In this document: positions 50,719 through 60,196 of the stretch, one piece after another
Layout: every line of letters starts with the position of its first letter
How positions within the stretch are numbered: the first letter of the stretch is position 1
Origin: SXTU01 sp964496695
GTDB lineage: Bacteria; Verrucomicrobiota; Verrucomicrobiia; Limisphaerales; SXTU01
Assembly: GCA_964496695.1 (NCBI GenBank)
Contig: CAZCBE010000024.1
Location: 1 to 64,000, forward strand
Direction of reading: 5' to 3'
DNA: 64,000 bases
The notes under the pieces: generated by a model
Databases searched by the model: none
What the model saw: only the letters and a program-made list of their open reading frames with translations
Told to the model about the DNA's origin: nothing
Translations under genes and position numbers: made by a program

Positions 50719-52098
50719 ATGAAACGTATCCTCCTGCTGTCCGTTGCGATCGCCTCCGCCGCGTTGGCGCACGCCGCCGAAATCCCGGTGATCACGAACG
50801 TCCCGCCCGCCAAACCAGCCGCCAGCGCCTGGCCCACCACCCCGCTTTCGCTCGTGGACGCCGTCGAGGTCGCGCTGCGCCAGAACAGCGCGGTGCTCAA
50901 GAGCCAGTATGATTTGGAAGCCGCCTATGGCGTGGTCATGCAGACCCGGGCCATCCGGTTGCCGCGCGTCGGTGGCACGATCAACCACACGCTGACCGAC
51001 CAGGGTGCGATCGAGCAGTTCCCGTTCGGTGGCGGCACGCGGACTCCCGACCAGTCCTGGAACGTGCGGGTGCAGGTCACCCAGTCCATCTATGAGGGCG
51101 GCCGCATCGAGTCCGCCAAGCGCACCGCCGACCTCACCCGGGAGCAGGCCATCCTCCAGCATCAGACCGTCCTTGCCGACACGGTGCTGGCCGTGCGGGT
51201 GAACTACGACGACGCCCTGCTGGCCGTGCAGCAGATCATCGTGCAGGAGGCCAGCATCGAGCTGCTCAAGAAGGAGCTGCAGGACAACCAGCGCCGCTTC
51301 GAGGCCGGCACCGTGCCGCGCTTCAACGTGCTGCGCGCCGAGGTGGAGCTGGCCAATGCGCGCCCCAAGCTCATCCGCGCCCGCAACACCCTGCGCATCG
51401 CCAAGAACAACCTCGCCAACCTCCTCGGCTACGACGTGCCCCGCACCGCGGTGGAGGACATCCCGCTCCAGCTCAGCGGCAAGCTGGAGGCCGATCCGAC
51501 CACCATCGAACTGCCCGTCGCGCTGGCGAAGGCGCTGGAGCAGCGCACCGAACTGGCCGCGCTGCGCAAGGCCGAGCGCCTGCGCAAGGAGGCCATCACC
51601 ACCGCCGAGGCGGACCGCAAGCCCAGCGCGCAGATCTTTGCCGGCGTCGGCTCGCACAGCTCGCGCTTCAGCCAGCATCTCACGCGGGACGTCTCGGGCT
51701 GGGACATCGGCTGGCAGGCGAGCTGGAACCTGTGGGACGGCTGGCTGACCAAGGGCCGGGTCCAGGAAGCCACCGCGCGGCACCGCCGGTCACAGGAGGA
51801 CATCGAGGACATCTCCCGCCGCATCGAACTCGACGTGCGCACCGCCTACTCGAACTTCATCGAAGCGAAGGAAGTGCTGGAATCGCAGAAGAAGGTGCAG
51901 GAGCAGGCCGAGGAAGCCCTGCGCCTGGCCAACGCCCGCACCGAGGCCGGCACCGGCACGCAGCTCGACGTGCTCAACGCCCAGACCGCCCTCACCGAGG
52001 CCCGCACCACGCAGATCCTCGCGCTCCGCGATTTCTCCGTCGCCCGCGCCCGCCTCGAACGCGCCATGGGTGTGACCTTGAAGACGGATGGGAAGTGA
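50719..52098 (+). CDS. TolC-family outer-membrane efflux protein
   Basis: A 459-residue outer-membrane channel. Cleavable signal MKRILLLSVAIASAALAHA-AE. Two TolC repeats with long coiled coils (about 45-250 and 265-450): LVDAVEVALRQNSAVLKSQY...QNQRRF-type EAGTVPRFNVLRAEVELANA and EAGTGTQLDVLNAQTALTEA. The paired structural motifs at equivalent places in each half are diagnostic. It completes the exporter encoded from 47168. Confidence 0.95.
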   Translation: MKRILLLSVAIASAALAHAAEIPVITNVPPAKPAASAWPTTPLSLVDAVEVALRQNSAVLKSQYDLEAAYGVVMQTRAIRLPRVGGTINHTLTDQGAIEQFPFGGGTRTPDQSWNVRVQVTQSIYEGGRIESAKRTADLTREQAILQHQTVLADTVLAVRVNYDDALLAVQQIIVQEASIELLKKELQDNQRRFEAGTVPRFNVLRAEVELANARPKLIRARNTLRIAKNNLANLLGYDVPRTAVEDIPLQLSGKLEADPTTIELPVALAKALEQRTELAALRKAERLRKEAITTAEADRKPSAQIFAGVGSHSSRFSQHLTRDVSGWDIGWQASWNLWDGWLTKGRVQEATARHRRSQEDIEDISRRIELDVRTAYSNFIEAKEVLESQKKVQEQAEEALRLANARTEAGTGTQLDVLNAQTALTEARTTQILALRDFSVARARLERAMGVTLKTDGK

Positions 52099-52200
52099 TG
52101 CCGGCCACGAAAATTGTTTGGTAAAGCAAACGCGTGGCTGACTTCGTGGCTGCCAGGGCAGACATCGTGCCGTGGCTTCATGGGCTTTCCCGTTCGCTGT

Positions 52201-52261
52201 TCAAAACCTGATTTGCACCGTGACGTTCTCCGCGAAGCGAAACTTCCCTTTGTCGGCCAAC
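52201..52261 (+). promoter_or_regulatory. Conserved leader upstream of the aldehyde dehydrogenase, shared with argH
   Basis: TCAAAACCTGATTTGC (52201) and TTGTCGGCCAAC (52250-52261) match the argH leader at 802 and 861 in order, orientation and distance to the ATG (30 versus 29 nt for the second block). Confidence 0.4.
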
Positions 52262-52279
52262 CCGTGTTAAGTCGCCGCC

Positions 52280-53737
52280 ATGCGCAGCTACCAGAATTTC
52301 ATCGGCGGTGAATGGCTCCCCGCCCAGTCCGGCCAGACCTTCACCAACGCGAATCCCGCCGACACGCGCGAGGCCGTCGCGCAATACGCCCAGGGCGGTC
52401 GCGCGGACGCCCTCGCGGCCATCACGGCGGCCCAGGCGGCGTTCCCCGGCTGGGCGGCCCAGACCTCGGTGGCGCGCGGACGCGTGCTCAGCAAGACCTC
52501 GCAGCTCCTCGAAGCGCGCAAGCCGGAACTGGCCGAACTGCTCACCCGCGAGGAGGGCAAGACGCTCGCCGAGGCCACCGGCGAGGTGCAGCGCACGGCG
52601 GACATCTTCCGCTTCTTCGGTGGCCTGAGCTACCTGCTGGGCGGGCAGACCATCCCGCACGATTTGCCGAGCCAGCTTCTCTACACCCGCCGCGAACCGC
52701 TGGGCGTCGTCGCGCTCATCACGCCGTGGAATTTCCCCATCGCCATCCCGGCGTGGAAGATGGCCCCCGCGCTGCTCTGCGGCAACGCCGTCATCATCAA
52801 GCCCGCCTCGCAGGCCCCCGCGATGACGTGTGAACTGGCGAAAATCCTCGCCGAGGCCGGCCTGCCGAAGGGCGTGCTCAACGTCGTCACCGGCGACGGC
52901 CGCTCCGTGGGCGGCGAACTGGCGACCAATCCCAGCGTCGTTGCGCTGTCCTTCACCGGCTCGCTTGGCGTGGGTTCGCAAATCTATCAGCAGCTCGCGC
53001 CCCGCATGGCCCGGGCGCAGATGGAGATGGGCGGCAAGAATCCCACCATCGTCCTCGCGGATGCCGACCTCGACCTCGCCGCGCGCCTCGTGGCCATCGC
53101 GGGCTTCGGCCTCACCGGCCAGGCCTGCACGGCGACGAGCCGGGTGATCGTGGAGCGGAGCGTGGCGGAGGCGTTTGCCGCGAAGCTGGTGGAGAAGGCC
53201 AAGGCCATCGTCATCGGCAACGGTTTGAAGACGGGCGTCACGATGGGCCCTGCTGTGAGCCAGGCGCAGCTCGAAGGCAACTTGAACTATGTGCAGATCG
53301 CCCAGCAGGAAGGCGCGTCGCTGCTCTATGGGGGCGCGCGTCTGACGGACGGCGACTTCGCACACGGTTACTTCATGCAGCCCACCGTCTTGGGCAACGT
53401 CGCCCCCGCCGCGCGCATCGCGTGCGAGGAAGTGTTCGGGCCGGTCGTCGGCATCATCCCCGTGGACAGCTTTGACGAGGCCCTCGCCGTGGCGAACAGC
53501 GTGGACGTGGGCCTCAGCGCCAGCCTCGTGACGCGCGACCTGAAGAAGGCGATGCTCTACACTGAGCGCATCCAGGCGGGCGTGGTGAAGGTGAACCAGA
53601 TCTCGACCGGCCTTGCGCTCCAGGCGCCGTTCGGCGGCGTGAAGAAGAGCAGCACGGACTCGTTCAAGGAACAGGGGGCGGGCGCGGTGGAGTTCTACTC
53701 GAAGTTGAAGACGGTGTATCTGGACTATTCGGCGTGA
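52280..53737 (+). CDS. NAD(P)-dependent aldehyde dehydrogenase
   Basis: A 485-residue enzyme of the ALDH superfamily. Catalytic residues are intact: Asn151 in TPWNFP, Glu249 in MEMGGKN, Cys283 in GQACTATS; the NAD site includes SFTGSLGVG. Sequence style (SYQNFIGGEWLPAQSGQTFT, end KEQGAGAVEFYSKLKTVYLD) is close to alpha-ketoglutaric semialdehyde dehydrogenases that finish non-phosphorylated sugar-acid breakdown; this is a similarity-based guess. No sugar-acid genes are adjacent. Single-gene unit. Confidence 0.95.
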   Translation: MRSYQNFIGGEWLPAQSGQTFTNANPADTREAVAQYAQGGRADALAAITAAQAAFPGWAAQTSVARGRVLSKTSQLLEARKPELAELLTREEGKTLAEATGEVQRTADIFRFFGGLSYLLGGQTIPHDLPSQLLYTRREPLGVVALITPWNFPIAIPAWKMAPALLCGNAVIIKPASQAPAMTCELAKILAEAGLPKGVLNVVTGDGRSVGGELATNPSVVALSFTGSLGVGSQIYQQLAPRMARAQMEMGGKNPTIVLADADLDLAARLVAIAGFGLTGQACTATSRVIVERSVAEAFAAKLVEKAKAIVIGNGLKTGVTMGPAVSQAQLEGNLNYVQIAQQEGASLLYGGARLTDGDFAHGYFMQPTVLGNVAPAARIACEEVFGPVVGIIPVDSFDEALAVANSVDVGLSASLVTRDLKKAMLYTERIQAGVVKVNQISTGLALQAPFGGVKKSSTDSFKEQGAGAVEFYSKLKTVYLDYSA

Positions 53738-53770
53738 GGTGCGCGGGGCGCGGCCGCCCCGCTTCGCTTG

Positions 53771-54265
53771 CTCGTAATCCTGATCCTAATCCTGCTCTGT
53801 CTTTGGCACTGGGTTCAAGGAGAAGGGTGGCTGGTGCCTGCCCGCACCGGGCTTATACCAACTTCGAGAAAAGTCTGGTAAAACGAACGCGCCCCTGACT
53901 TCACGGCCGTTCTCCCTCACCGCAAGGATTCGACCAGTGTATTCCCGCAATTGGTATTATCCTTGCACTGCCCCCCGGTCGCGCCCCGCCGGGCAAGCGA
54001 GGGCACTTGCGGCACGGCCGGTCGGCCGGAGGCCGGCGCTACGTGGCTGGCGTCTTCGTCGGCTCGGGTTTGGGGGCAGTGTCAACCTGCGCCCTCGGGC
54101 GCATCTCAGTTTCTTGCACCCGGGATGCCACGTTCTGCGCCTTCTCCCTTCGCGGAGCGAGGGGAGAAGGTGGCCGGAGGCCGGATGAGGGGTCGCCGCT
54201 GGCGCCGACGCAGCCACCCCTCACCCCAACCCTCTCCCCTTGCTCCGCGCAAAGGGAGAGGGAGT
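53771..54265. repeat. Repeat block: family L, shell/family G element, family A
   Basis: 53771-53802 is an L arm (CTCGTAATCCTGATCCTAAT). About 53871-53912 resembles 52117-52160 (TCTGGTAAAACGAACGCG versus TTTGGTAAAGCAAACGCG). 53958-54094 is a shell element with family G core (GGTCGGCCGGAGGCCGGCGC), outer arms GCACTGCCCCCC and GGGGGCAGTGTCAACCTGCG. 54140-54265 is family A. No gene is seen between 53738 and 54488. Confidence 0.75.
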
Positions 54266-54488
54266 GGAAGGCCAACCACGTCGCAGCCCTGCTTGCTTTC
54301 TACTGCCGTGTTGCCATTGCAACCGTTGGGCTTCGTTTGGACCAACAGGCACCGGGTTCAAGCCCGGTGCCAATCAGATGACTAGAAACAGAGCTGCGCC
54401 CTGCGCCCTCCTCCGCCCCATCGCAGGATTGCATGAACAACCCGGCGGCCTAAACTTCCAACCAACTCAGCACCTGAACGACCACACT

Positions 54489-55583
54489 ATGAACGCCTCC
54501 GTCTCCCGTCGCCGTTTCGTCTCCGCCGTCGCCACCACGGCCGCCGCGCTCGCCGCCCCGCGCGTGCTCACCGCCCAGAAGTCGGACAAGCAGCTTGTCA
54601 TCGGCACGGGCGAGCACCGCTACGAAGTGCTGCACAACTGGGCCCAGCTCCCTGCCCAATACACCTGGCAGACCACCCACAATGTCGCCGTGGACCGCGA
54701 CCAGAACCTCTACGTCATCCACGAGGGCCGCGAGAACCTCAAGGACCACCCCTCCATCTTCGTCTTCGACCCGCAGGGCAAGTTCATCCGTGCCTTCGGC
54801 AAGCAGTTTCAGGGCGGCGGCCACGGTCTCGAAGTCCGCACCGAGGGGAAGGAGCAGTTCCTCTGGGTCACCGGCTACCAGCAGGTCAAGAGCTTCGCCA
54901 AGCTCACCCTCAAGGGCGAAACCGTCTGGGAAAAGCACGCCCCCATGGACTCCGGCGTCTATCTCAAGGACGAGGACACCAAGCCCATGAAGCGCTGGGG
55001 CCGCGACGCCTTCATGCCCACGAACTACGCCTTCCTCCCCGACGGCGGCTTCTACCTCGCCGACGGCTACGGCTCCTATCGCATCCACCGCTACGACAAG
55101 GCGGGCAAGTGGCTCGCCAAGTTCGGCGAGCCGGGCACCGGGCCCGGCCAGTTCAACACCCCGCACGGCATCTGGCTCGACGACCGCCCCGGCCGCAAGC
55201 CCTCCGTGGTCGTCTGCGACCGCGCGAACAAGCGCCTCCAATGGTTCGACTTGGATGGGAAGCACCTCAAGACCCTCGACGGCTTCATCCTCCCCGCGAA
55301 CATTGACTCGCATAAGGACGTCCTCCTCGTCCCCGACCTCAGCGCCCGCATCACCCTGCTGGACAAGGATGACAAGGTCATCACCCACCTCGGCGAAGAC
55401 CCCGAGTGGCGCGCCGCCGTGCTCAAGGACGGCATGAAGCTCCGCCGTGAGGAAAAGGGCGAAGGCTGGGTTTCCGGCAAGTTCCTGCACCCCCACGACG
55501 CCTGCTTCGACGCCGCTGGGAACATCTTCGTCGCGGAATGGGTGAACACCGGCCGGGTGACGAAGCTGCGGAAGGTGAGTTGA
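54489..55583 (+). CDS. NHL-repeat protein, Tat-exported
   Basis: A 364-residue secreted beta-propeller. MNASVSRRRFVSAVATTAAA carries the twin-arginine motif (SRRRF). The mature protein has NHL-type repeats: NVAVDRDQNLYVIHEG, SIFVFDPQGKFIRAFG, NYAFLPDGGFYLADGYGSYR, FNTPHGIWLDD, HPHDACFDAAGNIFVAEWVN. It resembles peptidyl-alpha-hydroxyglycine amidating lyase-like propellers found in planctomycete/verrucomicrobial gene clusters. Catalysis is unproven. The sulfatase gene starts 2 nt after its stop, so they are co-translated. Confidence 0.9.
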   Translation: MNASVSRRRFVSAVATTAAALAAPRVLTAQKSDKQLVIGTGEHRYEVLHNWAQLPAQYTWQTTHNVAVDRDQNLYVIHEGRENLKDHPSIFVFDPQGKFIRAFGKQFQGGGHGLEVRTEGKEQFLWVTGYQQVKSFAKLTLKGETVWEKHAPMDSGVYLKDEDTKPMKRWGRDAFMPTNYAFLPDGGFYLADGYGSYRIHRYDKAGKWLAKFGEPGTGPGQFNTPHGIWLDDRPGRKPSVVVCDRANKRLQWFDLDGKHLKTLDGFILPANIDSHKDVLLVPDLSARITLLDKDDKVITHLGEDPEWRAAVLKDGMKLRREEKGEGWVSGKFLHPHDACFDAAGNIFVAEWVNTGRVTKLRKVS

Positions 55584-55585
55584 AC

Positions 55586-57244
55586 GTGAAGCGCGTGATC
55601 AGTGATCTGTGCTTGGTGATTGGCTTTCGGTCTTGGTGCGCGTTCCTGTGGCGGGCGTTGACCGTTCTGCTGCTAATCACCGGCCATGACTCTGCCCTCG
55701 CCGCCCCGGCACGCCCCAACATCCTGCTCATCCTTGCCGACGACCTCGGCTACGGCGATGTGCAGTGCTACAACCCGCAGCGCGGCAAAATCCCCACGCC
55801 CAATCTGGACCGCCTCGCCGCGCAGGGGATGCGCTTCACCGACGCGCATACGAGCAGCGGCGTATGCTCCCCCACGCGCTACACGCTGCTCACCGGCCGC
55901 TATCATTGGCGCACGCGCCTGCAGACGGGGATTGTCACCTATTTGGAGGGCCCGCTCATCGCTCCGGACCGGCTGACACTCGCGGGGCTCCTGAAGCAGC
56001 ATGGCTATCGCACCGCTGCCATCGGCAAGTGGCATCTCGGCTGGGAGTGGGCCATCCCAGCGGATCAGCGTCCGCTGTTCGCCCCCGCGCGCGCCCAGGC
56101 CCATACGGTCACTGACGCCCACCTCGCCGCGTGGAAAGAGGTTTACGCCAAGCCCATTGGCGGCGGCCCGATCACCCGCGGTTTCGACACGTATTTCGGC
56201 ACCGACGTGCCGAACTGGCCGCCCTACGCATTCATTGAGAACAACCGCACAGTCGGCAGCCCCAGCGCATTCCTGCCCGCCACCGATTTGGGCAACAACC
56301 GCGCGGGCCTGCCCGGTCCCGCGCTTCCCGGCTGGAAGCTCGAAGGCATTCTCCCCGCGCTCACTGACCGCGCGTGCGCCTTCATCGAGCGCAGCGCACG
56401 GCAGCCCGAGCCATTCTTCCTCTACATGCCGCTCACCACCCCGCACACGCCGCTGGCCGTGAACCAGGAGTGGACCGGCAAGAGCGGACTGAACGCTTAC
56501 GCCGACCTGGTGATGGAGACGGACGCTGCCGTCGGTCGCGTGCTGGCGGCGCTGGCGGCAAGCGGCGCGGCGGACCGGACGCTCGTCATCTTCACCAGCG
56601 ACAACGGCTGCGCGCCCTATGTCGGCGCAAAAGAGCTGGAGGCGAAAGGTCATTTCCCCAGCGGCCCGTTGCGCGGCTACAAGGCCGACGCGTGGGAAGG
56701 CGGGCATCGCGTGCCCTTCATTGTCCGCTGGCCCGGCGTGGTGAAGGCCGGCGCCCGCTGCGACCAGCTCGTGATGCAGGCCGACTTCATGGCCACTTTC
56801 GCAGACCTCCTCGGCACGAAGCTCCCGGCCAACGCGGGCGAGGACAGCTTCAGCCTCCTGCCGCTGCTGCGCGGTGAGGACCAGCCCATCCGGCAGTTCG
56901 CCATCAGCCACTCGCTCAACGGTCTTGCGACGCTGCGGCAGGGCGATTGGAAAATCCTCTTCGGCCCGGCAGGAGGTGGCTACGGCGGCGCACAGGCAGA
57001 GGCGAATTCGCCGCGCATCCAGCTCTACCACCTCGCCACCGACCTCGGCGAAACCAAGAACCTCGCCGCCGAGCAGCCTGAGCGCGTCGCCACCCTCACC
57101 GACGTGATGACCAAGCTCGTCAACGACGGTCGCTCAACGCCCGGTGCGATCCAGCCCAACGATGTCCCCGTGAACTGGAAACGCTTCCTCGACCCCAGCT
57201 CAGCACCCAAGAAAGCCCAGCCCAAGAAAGGCCAAGCCCAGTGA
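55586..57244 (+). CDS. Secreted formylglycine sulfatase 1
   Basis: A 552-residue type I sulfatase. FGly motif CSPTR (in SSGVCSPTRYTLLTGRYHW); early metal ligands in PNILLILADDLGYGD; second signature AAIGKWHLGW; HTPLAVNQ and FTSDNGCAP provide other metal ligands. Start is GTG 55586 after GGAAGGTGAG, giving an export signal (FLWRALTVLLLITGHDSALA); an ATG at 55538 inside the previous gene is less likely. An anaerobic or FGE-type sulfatase-maturing enzyme is required, not seen here. It would remove sulfate esters from a glycan outside the cytoplasm. Confidence 0.93.
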   Translation: MKRVISDLCLVIGFRSWCAFLWRALTVLLLITGHDSALAAPARPNILLILADDLGYGDVQCYNPQRGKIPTPNLDRLAAQGMRFTDAHTSSGVCSPTRYTLLTGRYHWRTRLQTGIVTYLEGPLIAPDRLTLAGLLKQHGYRTAAIGKWHLGWEWAIPADQRPLFAPARAQAHTVTDAHLAAWKEVYAKPIGGGPITRGFDTYFGTDVPNWPPYAFIENNRTVGSPSAFLPATDLGNNRAGLPGPALPGWKLEGILPALTDRACAFIERSARQPEPFFLYMPLTTPHTPLAVNQEWTGKSGLNAYADLVMETDAAVGRVLAALAASGAADRTLVIFTSDNGCAPYVGAKELEAKGHFPSGPLRGYKADAWEGGHRVPFIVRWPGVVKAGARCDQLVMQADFMATFADLLGTKLPANAGEDSFSLLPLLRGEDQPIRQFAISHSLNGLATLRQGDWKILFGPAGGGYGGAQAEANSPRIQLYHLATDLGETKNLAAEQPERVATLTDVMTKLVNDGRSTPGAIQPNDVPVNWKRFLDPSSAPKKAQPKKGQAQ

Positions 57245-57342
57245 AACCTGACTTCGAATTTGAGCCGCAGACGGACACAGACGAGCACCGGCGGGCCGAC
57301 GGAACGCCGAGCATCGCTCGTCAACGGCGCCCGGGCAGACCA

Positions 57343-59073
57343 ATGGCCAACGATTCACGGCAACCCGTGCGTCGCGGAGGCGCGAGTTTGGGGCTTTCGG
57401 CCCGCTTGGTTCGCTTTGCGTTCCTCGGCGTTCTTTGCGCCTCCGGGTTGAATTCCCTCGGCGCGTCCAAGCCGAACGTCCTCCTCCTTTGCGTGGACGA
57501 CCTCAAACCTGCCCTTGGCTGCTACGGCGATGCGCTCGCGAAGTCCCCGCACCTCGACCGACTGGCCGCGCGCGGCGTGCAGTTCAACCGCGCCTTCTGC
57601 AACCAGGCCGTCTGCTCGCCTTCGCGCAACGCCCTCATGACCAGCCTGCGCCCGCAGACGCTCGGCATCTACGACCTGCCCACGCACTTCCGCAAGGCCG
57701 CGCCGGACGCGGTGACGCTCGGGCAGTTCTTCAAGCGCCACGGCTGGCGCACCGAGGGCCTCGGGAAGATCTTCCACGTCGGCCACGGGAACATTGACGA
57801 CGCCGACACCTGGAGCGTGCCGTCCTGGCGGCCCAAGGGCGGCGGCTACGCGCTCAAGGAAAGCACCGAAGGCGCGCGCGACAGCAACATCGGCCCCCGG
57901 GGTGCGGCCTACGAATCCGCTGATGTGCCCGACAACCAGTATGGCGACGGAATGATTGCCGACGAGGCCATCCAGCGCCTTCGCGCCGCGAAGGCGAAGC
58001 CCGGCGAGCCGTTCTTCCTCGCGGTCGGCTTCCTCAAGCCGCACCTGCCGTTTGTCGCGCCGAAGAAGTATTGGGATTTGCATGACCGCAGCGCCTTCAA
58101 GCTCGCGCAGCCGCAGACCCCGCCCGTCGGTGCGCCGGGCTACGCGCCGCAGTTCGGCGGCGAGCTGCGCAATTACAAGGACATGCCGACGAAGGGCACG
58201 CTGCCCGCCGACCTCCAGCGCACGCTCATCCACGGCTATTACGCCGCGACGAGCTACATGGATGCGCAGGCGGGCCGCGTGCTCGACGAGCTGGAAAAGC
58301 TCGGCCTCGCGCAGAACACTATCGTCGTGCTGTGGGGGGATCACGGCTGGCACCTCGGCGACCACGGCATCTGGTGCAAGCACACGAATTACGAGCAGGC
58401 CGCGCGCATCCCAGTGCTCGTCGCCGGGCCGGGCGTGAAGGCCGGTGCAAAGTCCGCCTCGCTCATTGAGACCGTGGACATCTATCCCACGCTCGCGGAA
58501 CTCGCCGGCCTGCCCGCGCCCGCCGGTCTGGATGGCCGCAGCTTTGCCGCCACGCTGCACGACCCCGCCGCGCCGCACCGCGACCACGCCATCCACGTCT
58601 ATCCGCGTGGTGCGCCGGACCAGGGCAGCGTGCTGGGCCGCGCCATCCGCACGGAGCGCCACCGCCTCGTCGAATGGAAGAAGCAGGGCGCGCCCGCCAA
58701 CACCGCCGAGCTGGAACTCTACGACTATCAGGCCGACCCGTTGGAAACGAAGAACCTCGCCGCCGAGCAGCCCGAAGTCGTCGCCCAGCTTCGCGCCCTG
58801 CTGGCGAAACATCCCGAGGCCAAGCCGCAGATCAGCGCCCGTGAGGGGGACACTCCTGTCCCTCGTCCGTCCGCCCCCAAGGCCAAGCAGGACCGCAACG
58901 CCATGTTCGACGCGCGCGACAAGAACAAGGACGGCAAGCTGACGCGCGAGGAATTCCTGGCCAACCAGCCCGACCCCGACAAGGCCCCCGCCCGCTTCGA
59001 CCAATTCGACGCGAACAAGGACGGCGTCCTCAGCCGCGAGGAGTTCGTCACGAGCGGTGGGAAGAACAAGTGA
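57343..59073 (+). CDS. Secreted formylglycine sulfatase 2 with C-terminal EF-hands
   Basis: A 576-residue iduronate-2-sulfatase-like enzyme. FGly motif CSPSR (QAVCSPSRNALMTSLRPQT); KPNVLLLCVDDLKPALGCYG; GDHGWHLGDHGIWCKHTNYE. C-terminal 60 residues hold two canonical EF-hand loops, DKNKDGKLTREE and DANKDGVLSREE. Between them and the enzyme is a short piece derived from a family I repeat (GDTPVPRPS). Start is ATG 57343 with a signal RLVRFAFLGVLCASGLNSLG; GTG 57241, overlapping sulfatase 1, would add 34 repeat-like residues. The EF-hands may bind Ca2+ and help dock to a partner or matrix. Confidence 0.92.
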   Translation: MANDSRQPVRRGGASLGLSARLVRFAFLGVLCASGLNSLGASKPNVLLLCVDDLKPALGCYGDALAKSPHLDRLAARGVQFNRAFCNQAVCSPSRNALMTSLRPQTLGIYDLPTHFRKAAPDAVTLGQFFKRHGWRTEGLGKIFHVGHGNIDDADTWSVPSWRPKGGGYALKESTEGARDSNIGPRGAAYESADVPDNQYGDGMIADEAIQRLRAAKAKPGEPFFLAVGFLKPHLPFVAPKKYWDLHDRSAFKLAQPQTPPVGAPGYAPQFGGELRNYKDMPTKGTLPADLQRTLIHGYYAATSYMDAQAGRVLDELEKLGLAQNTIVVLWGDHGWHLGDHGIWCKHTNYEQAARIPVLVAGPGVKAGAKSASLIETVDIYPTLAELAGLPAPAGLDGRSFAATLHDPAAPHRDHAIHVYPRGAPDQGSVLGRAIRTERHRLVEWKKQGAPANTAELELYDYQADPLETKNLAAEQPEVVAQLRALLAKHPEAKPQISAREGDTPVPRPSAPKAKQDRNAMFDARDKNKDGKLTREEFLANQPDPDKAPARFDQFDANKDGVLSREEFVTSGGKNK

Positions 59074-59678
59074 AGGCGAAGGCAGCCAAACTAACGGTGG
59101 AAATCCCTGTGCCGACGCTCCTCGGCTACTTCGCCAAGCCGACTTGGAAGCGGCCTGACTGGCTGAAGGCCCCGCAAGTGGAGGAAATTTGCAGCGTGAG
59201 CGAATGCATGTCCCGAGGCGATTGGGATTGGATTAACGAGTGGCGGCACAACGGAATGTGGGTGTTTGATTCGCCCGACCTGGCCTGGAGTGTTGTTCCG
59301 GAATCCCTTCGCGCACAGTGTGGCCTCTATGCCTACCGCATGTTTCCGTTCCGCTATTTTCTCGGGCAGAAAGTTTCCTCCGCCATCCCGGAGGTGAATC
59401 CGATGCCCTTGGACGGATCGTTTATCAACCTCGGCTACGATCTGGTTTCTCGTGAGTGTCACACCTTGGTTTCCCCAACTTGCGGTGGCCAATTCGACCA
59501 CTCTCCTCTCTCCTGCAATCACCTCGCCGAGTCGGTTCCCACCAACCGCTACTGTCTGCTGGACACCGTCGAGGAAGCCTTTGCCCTCGCACCGACGCTT
59601 GAAGTCCCCGGCCAGCCCCCACGCGGCGAGCCCGGTCCTTACCACATCGTCGAGGTCTGGCGGCAGCGGCGGGCTTGA
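59070..59678 (+). CDS. Unknown cytoplasmic protein 1
   Basis: A 202-residue protein beginning GTG AAG GCG at 59070, overlapping the sulfatase stop by 4 nt. No signal peptide. It is aromatic-rich (DWDWINEWRHNGMWVFDSPD) with short Cys-containing stretches (LVSRECHTLVSPTCGGQ, LSCNHLA). I do not recognise the family. GC content is lower than in the sulfatases. The next small unknown gene follows after 12 nt, suggesting a two-gene unit, possibly of recent arrival inside the sulfatase cluster. Confidence 0.65.
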   Translation: MKAKAAKLTVEIPVPTLLGYFAKPTWKRPDWLKAPQVEEICSVSECMSRGDWDWINEWRHNGMWVFDSPDLAWSVVPESLRAQCGLYAYRMFPFRYFLGQKVSSAIPEVNPMPLDGSFINLGYDLVSRECHTLVSPTCGGQFDHSPLSCNHLAESVPTNRYCLLDTVEEAFALAPTLEVPGQPPRGEPGPYHIVEVWRQRRA

Positions 59679-59690
59679 ATCAGAGTTTTC

Positions 59691-60080
59691 ATGAAGCCGA
59701 ACTTCATCAGCGTGGAGTTGGAGGTGGCTTCGGTGGCCAGTCTCGCGCCACTGGCCGAAGCGCTCGGCAAGCACATCAGAGTGCTGAACAACGCCAAGTT
59801 CCGGCGCGTTCACTTCACCTCGTTTGAGGTTCACTCCGCCATCCGCAAGGCCCAGCCATCACTGGAACGGATGCTGGCCGAGTTGTGCGATCATCTCGAA
59901 GCATTGCCGTCGGCAGCGGATCGAGCATGGAAGAAAGCCCGCCGCCGCACATTCAACATCGGCATCGCGTCGGGCGATACGCGTCCAGAACTTGTGATGG
60001 TAATCTCGCCAAAGACGTTAAGGCGGGTTGCCGCTCGTGACGCATCCATCACCATCACGGTTTATCCGGTCATGGAGTGA
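59691..60080 (+). CDS. Unknown small protein 2
   Basis: A 129-residue open frame 12 nt after unknown protein 1. It is mixed alpha/beta with VELEVASVASLAPLAEALGK, a helix SLERMLAELCDHLEAL and a strand-rich end (PELVMVISPKTLRR, ASITITVYPVME). No signal peptide, no known motif. Together with the upstream gene it might form a small two-protein module; an immunity-like role is a guess only. Confidence 0.6.
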   Translation: MKPNFISVELEVASVASLAPLAEALGKHIRVLNNAKFRRVHFTSFEVHSAIRKAQPSLERMLAELCDHLEALPSAADRAWKKARRRTFNIGIASGDTRPELVMVISPKTLRRVAARDASITITVYPVME

Positions 60081-60121
60081 TCGCAGGAACGCGTGCATCC
60101 GATTCGCATACGGTGGGCCTT

Positions 60122-60196
60122 GTAGCTCGACATTCCAATGTCGAGTGCTGAAGGGTCTTCGCACACGCGAGTCTCGACATTGGAATGTCGAGCTAC
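60122..60196. repeat. Family N palindrome
   Basis: GTAGCTCGACATTCCAATGT (60122) and its inverted copy ACATTGGAATGTCGAGCTAC (ending 60196): two perfect 24-bp arms. It lies between unknown protein 2 and the SGNH-LRR gene, where it may form a strong hairpin. Confidence 0.85.

Noticed and set aside
52117..53912. Similar words TTTGGTAAAGCAAACGCG and TCTGGTAAAACGAACGCG flanking the aldehyde dehydrogenase as insertion-site repeats
   Set aside because: They are imperfect and not adjacent to mobile-element ends; more likely another dispersed repeat family.
60122..60196. Perfect 24-bp inverted repeat as a possible CRISPR or integrase site
   Set aside because: There is a single pair with no spacers and no integrase or tRNA nearby; it is treated as repeat family N.
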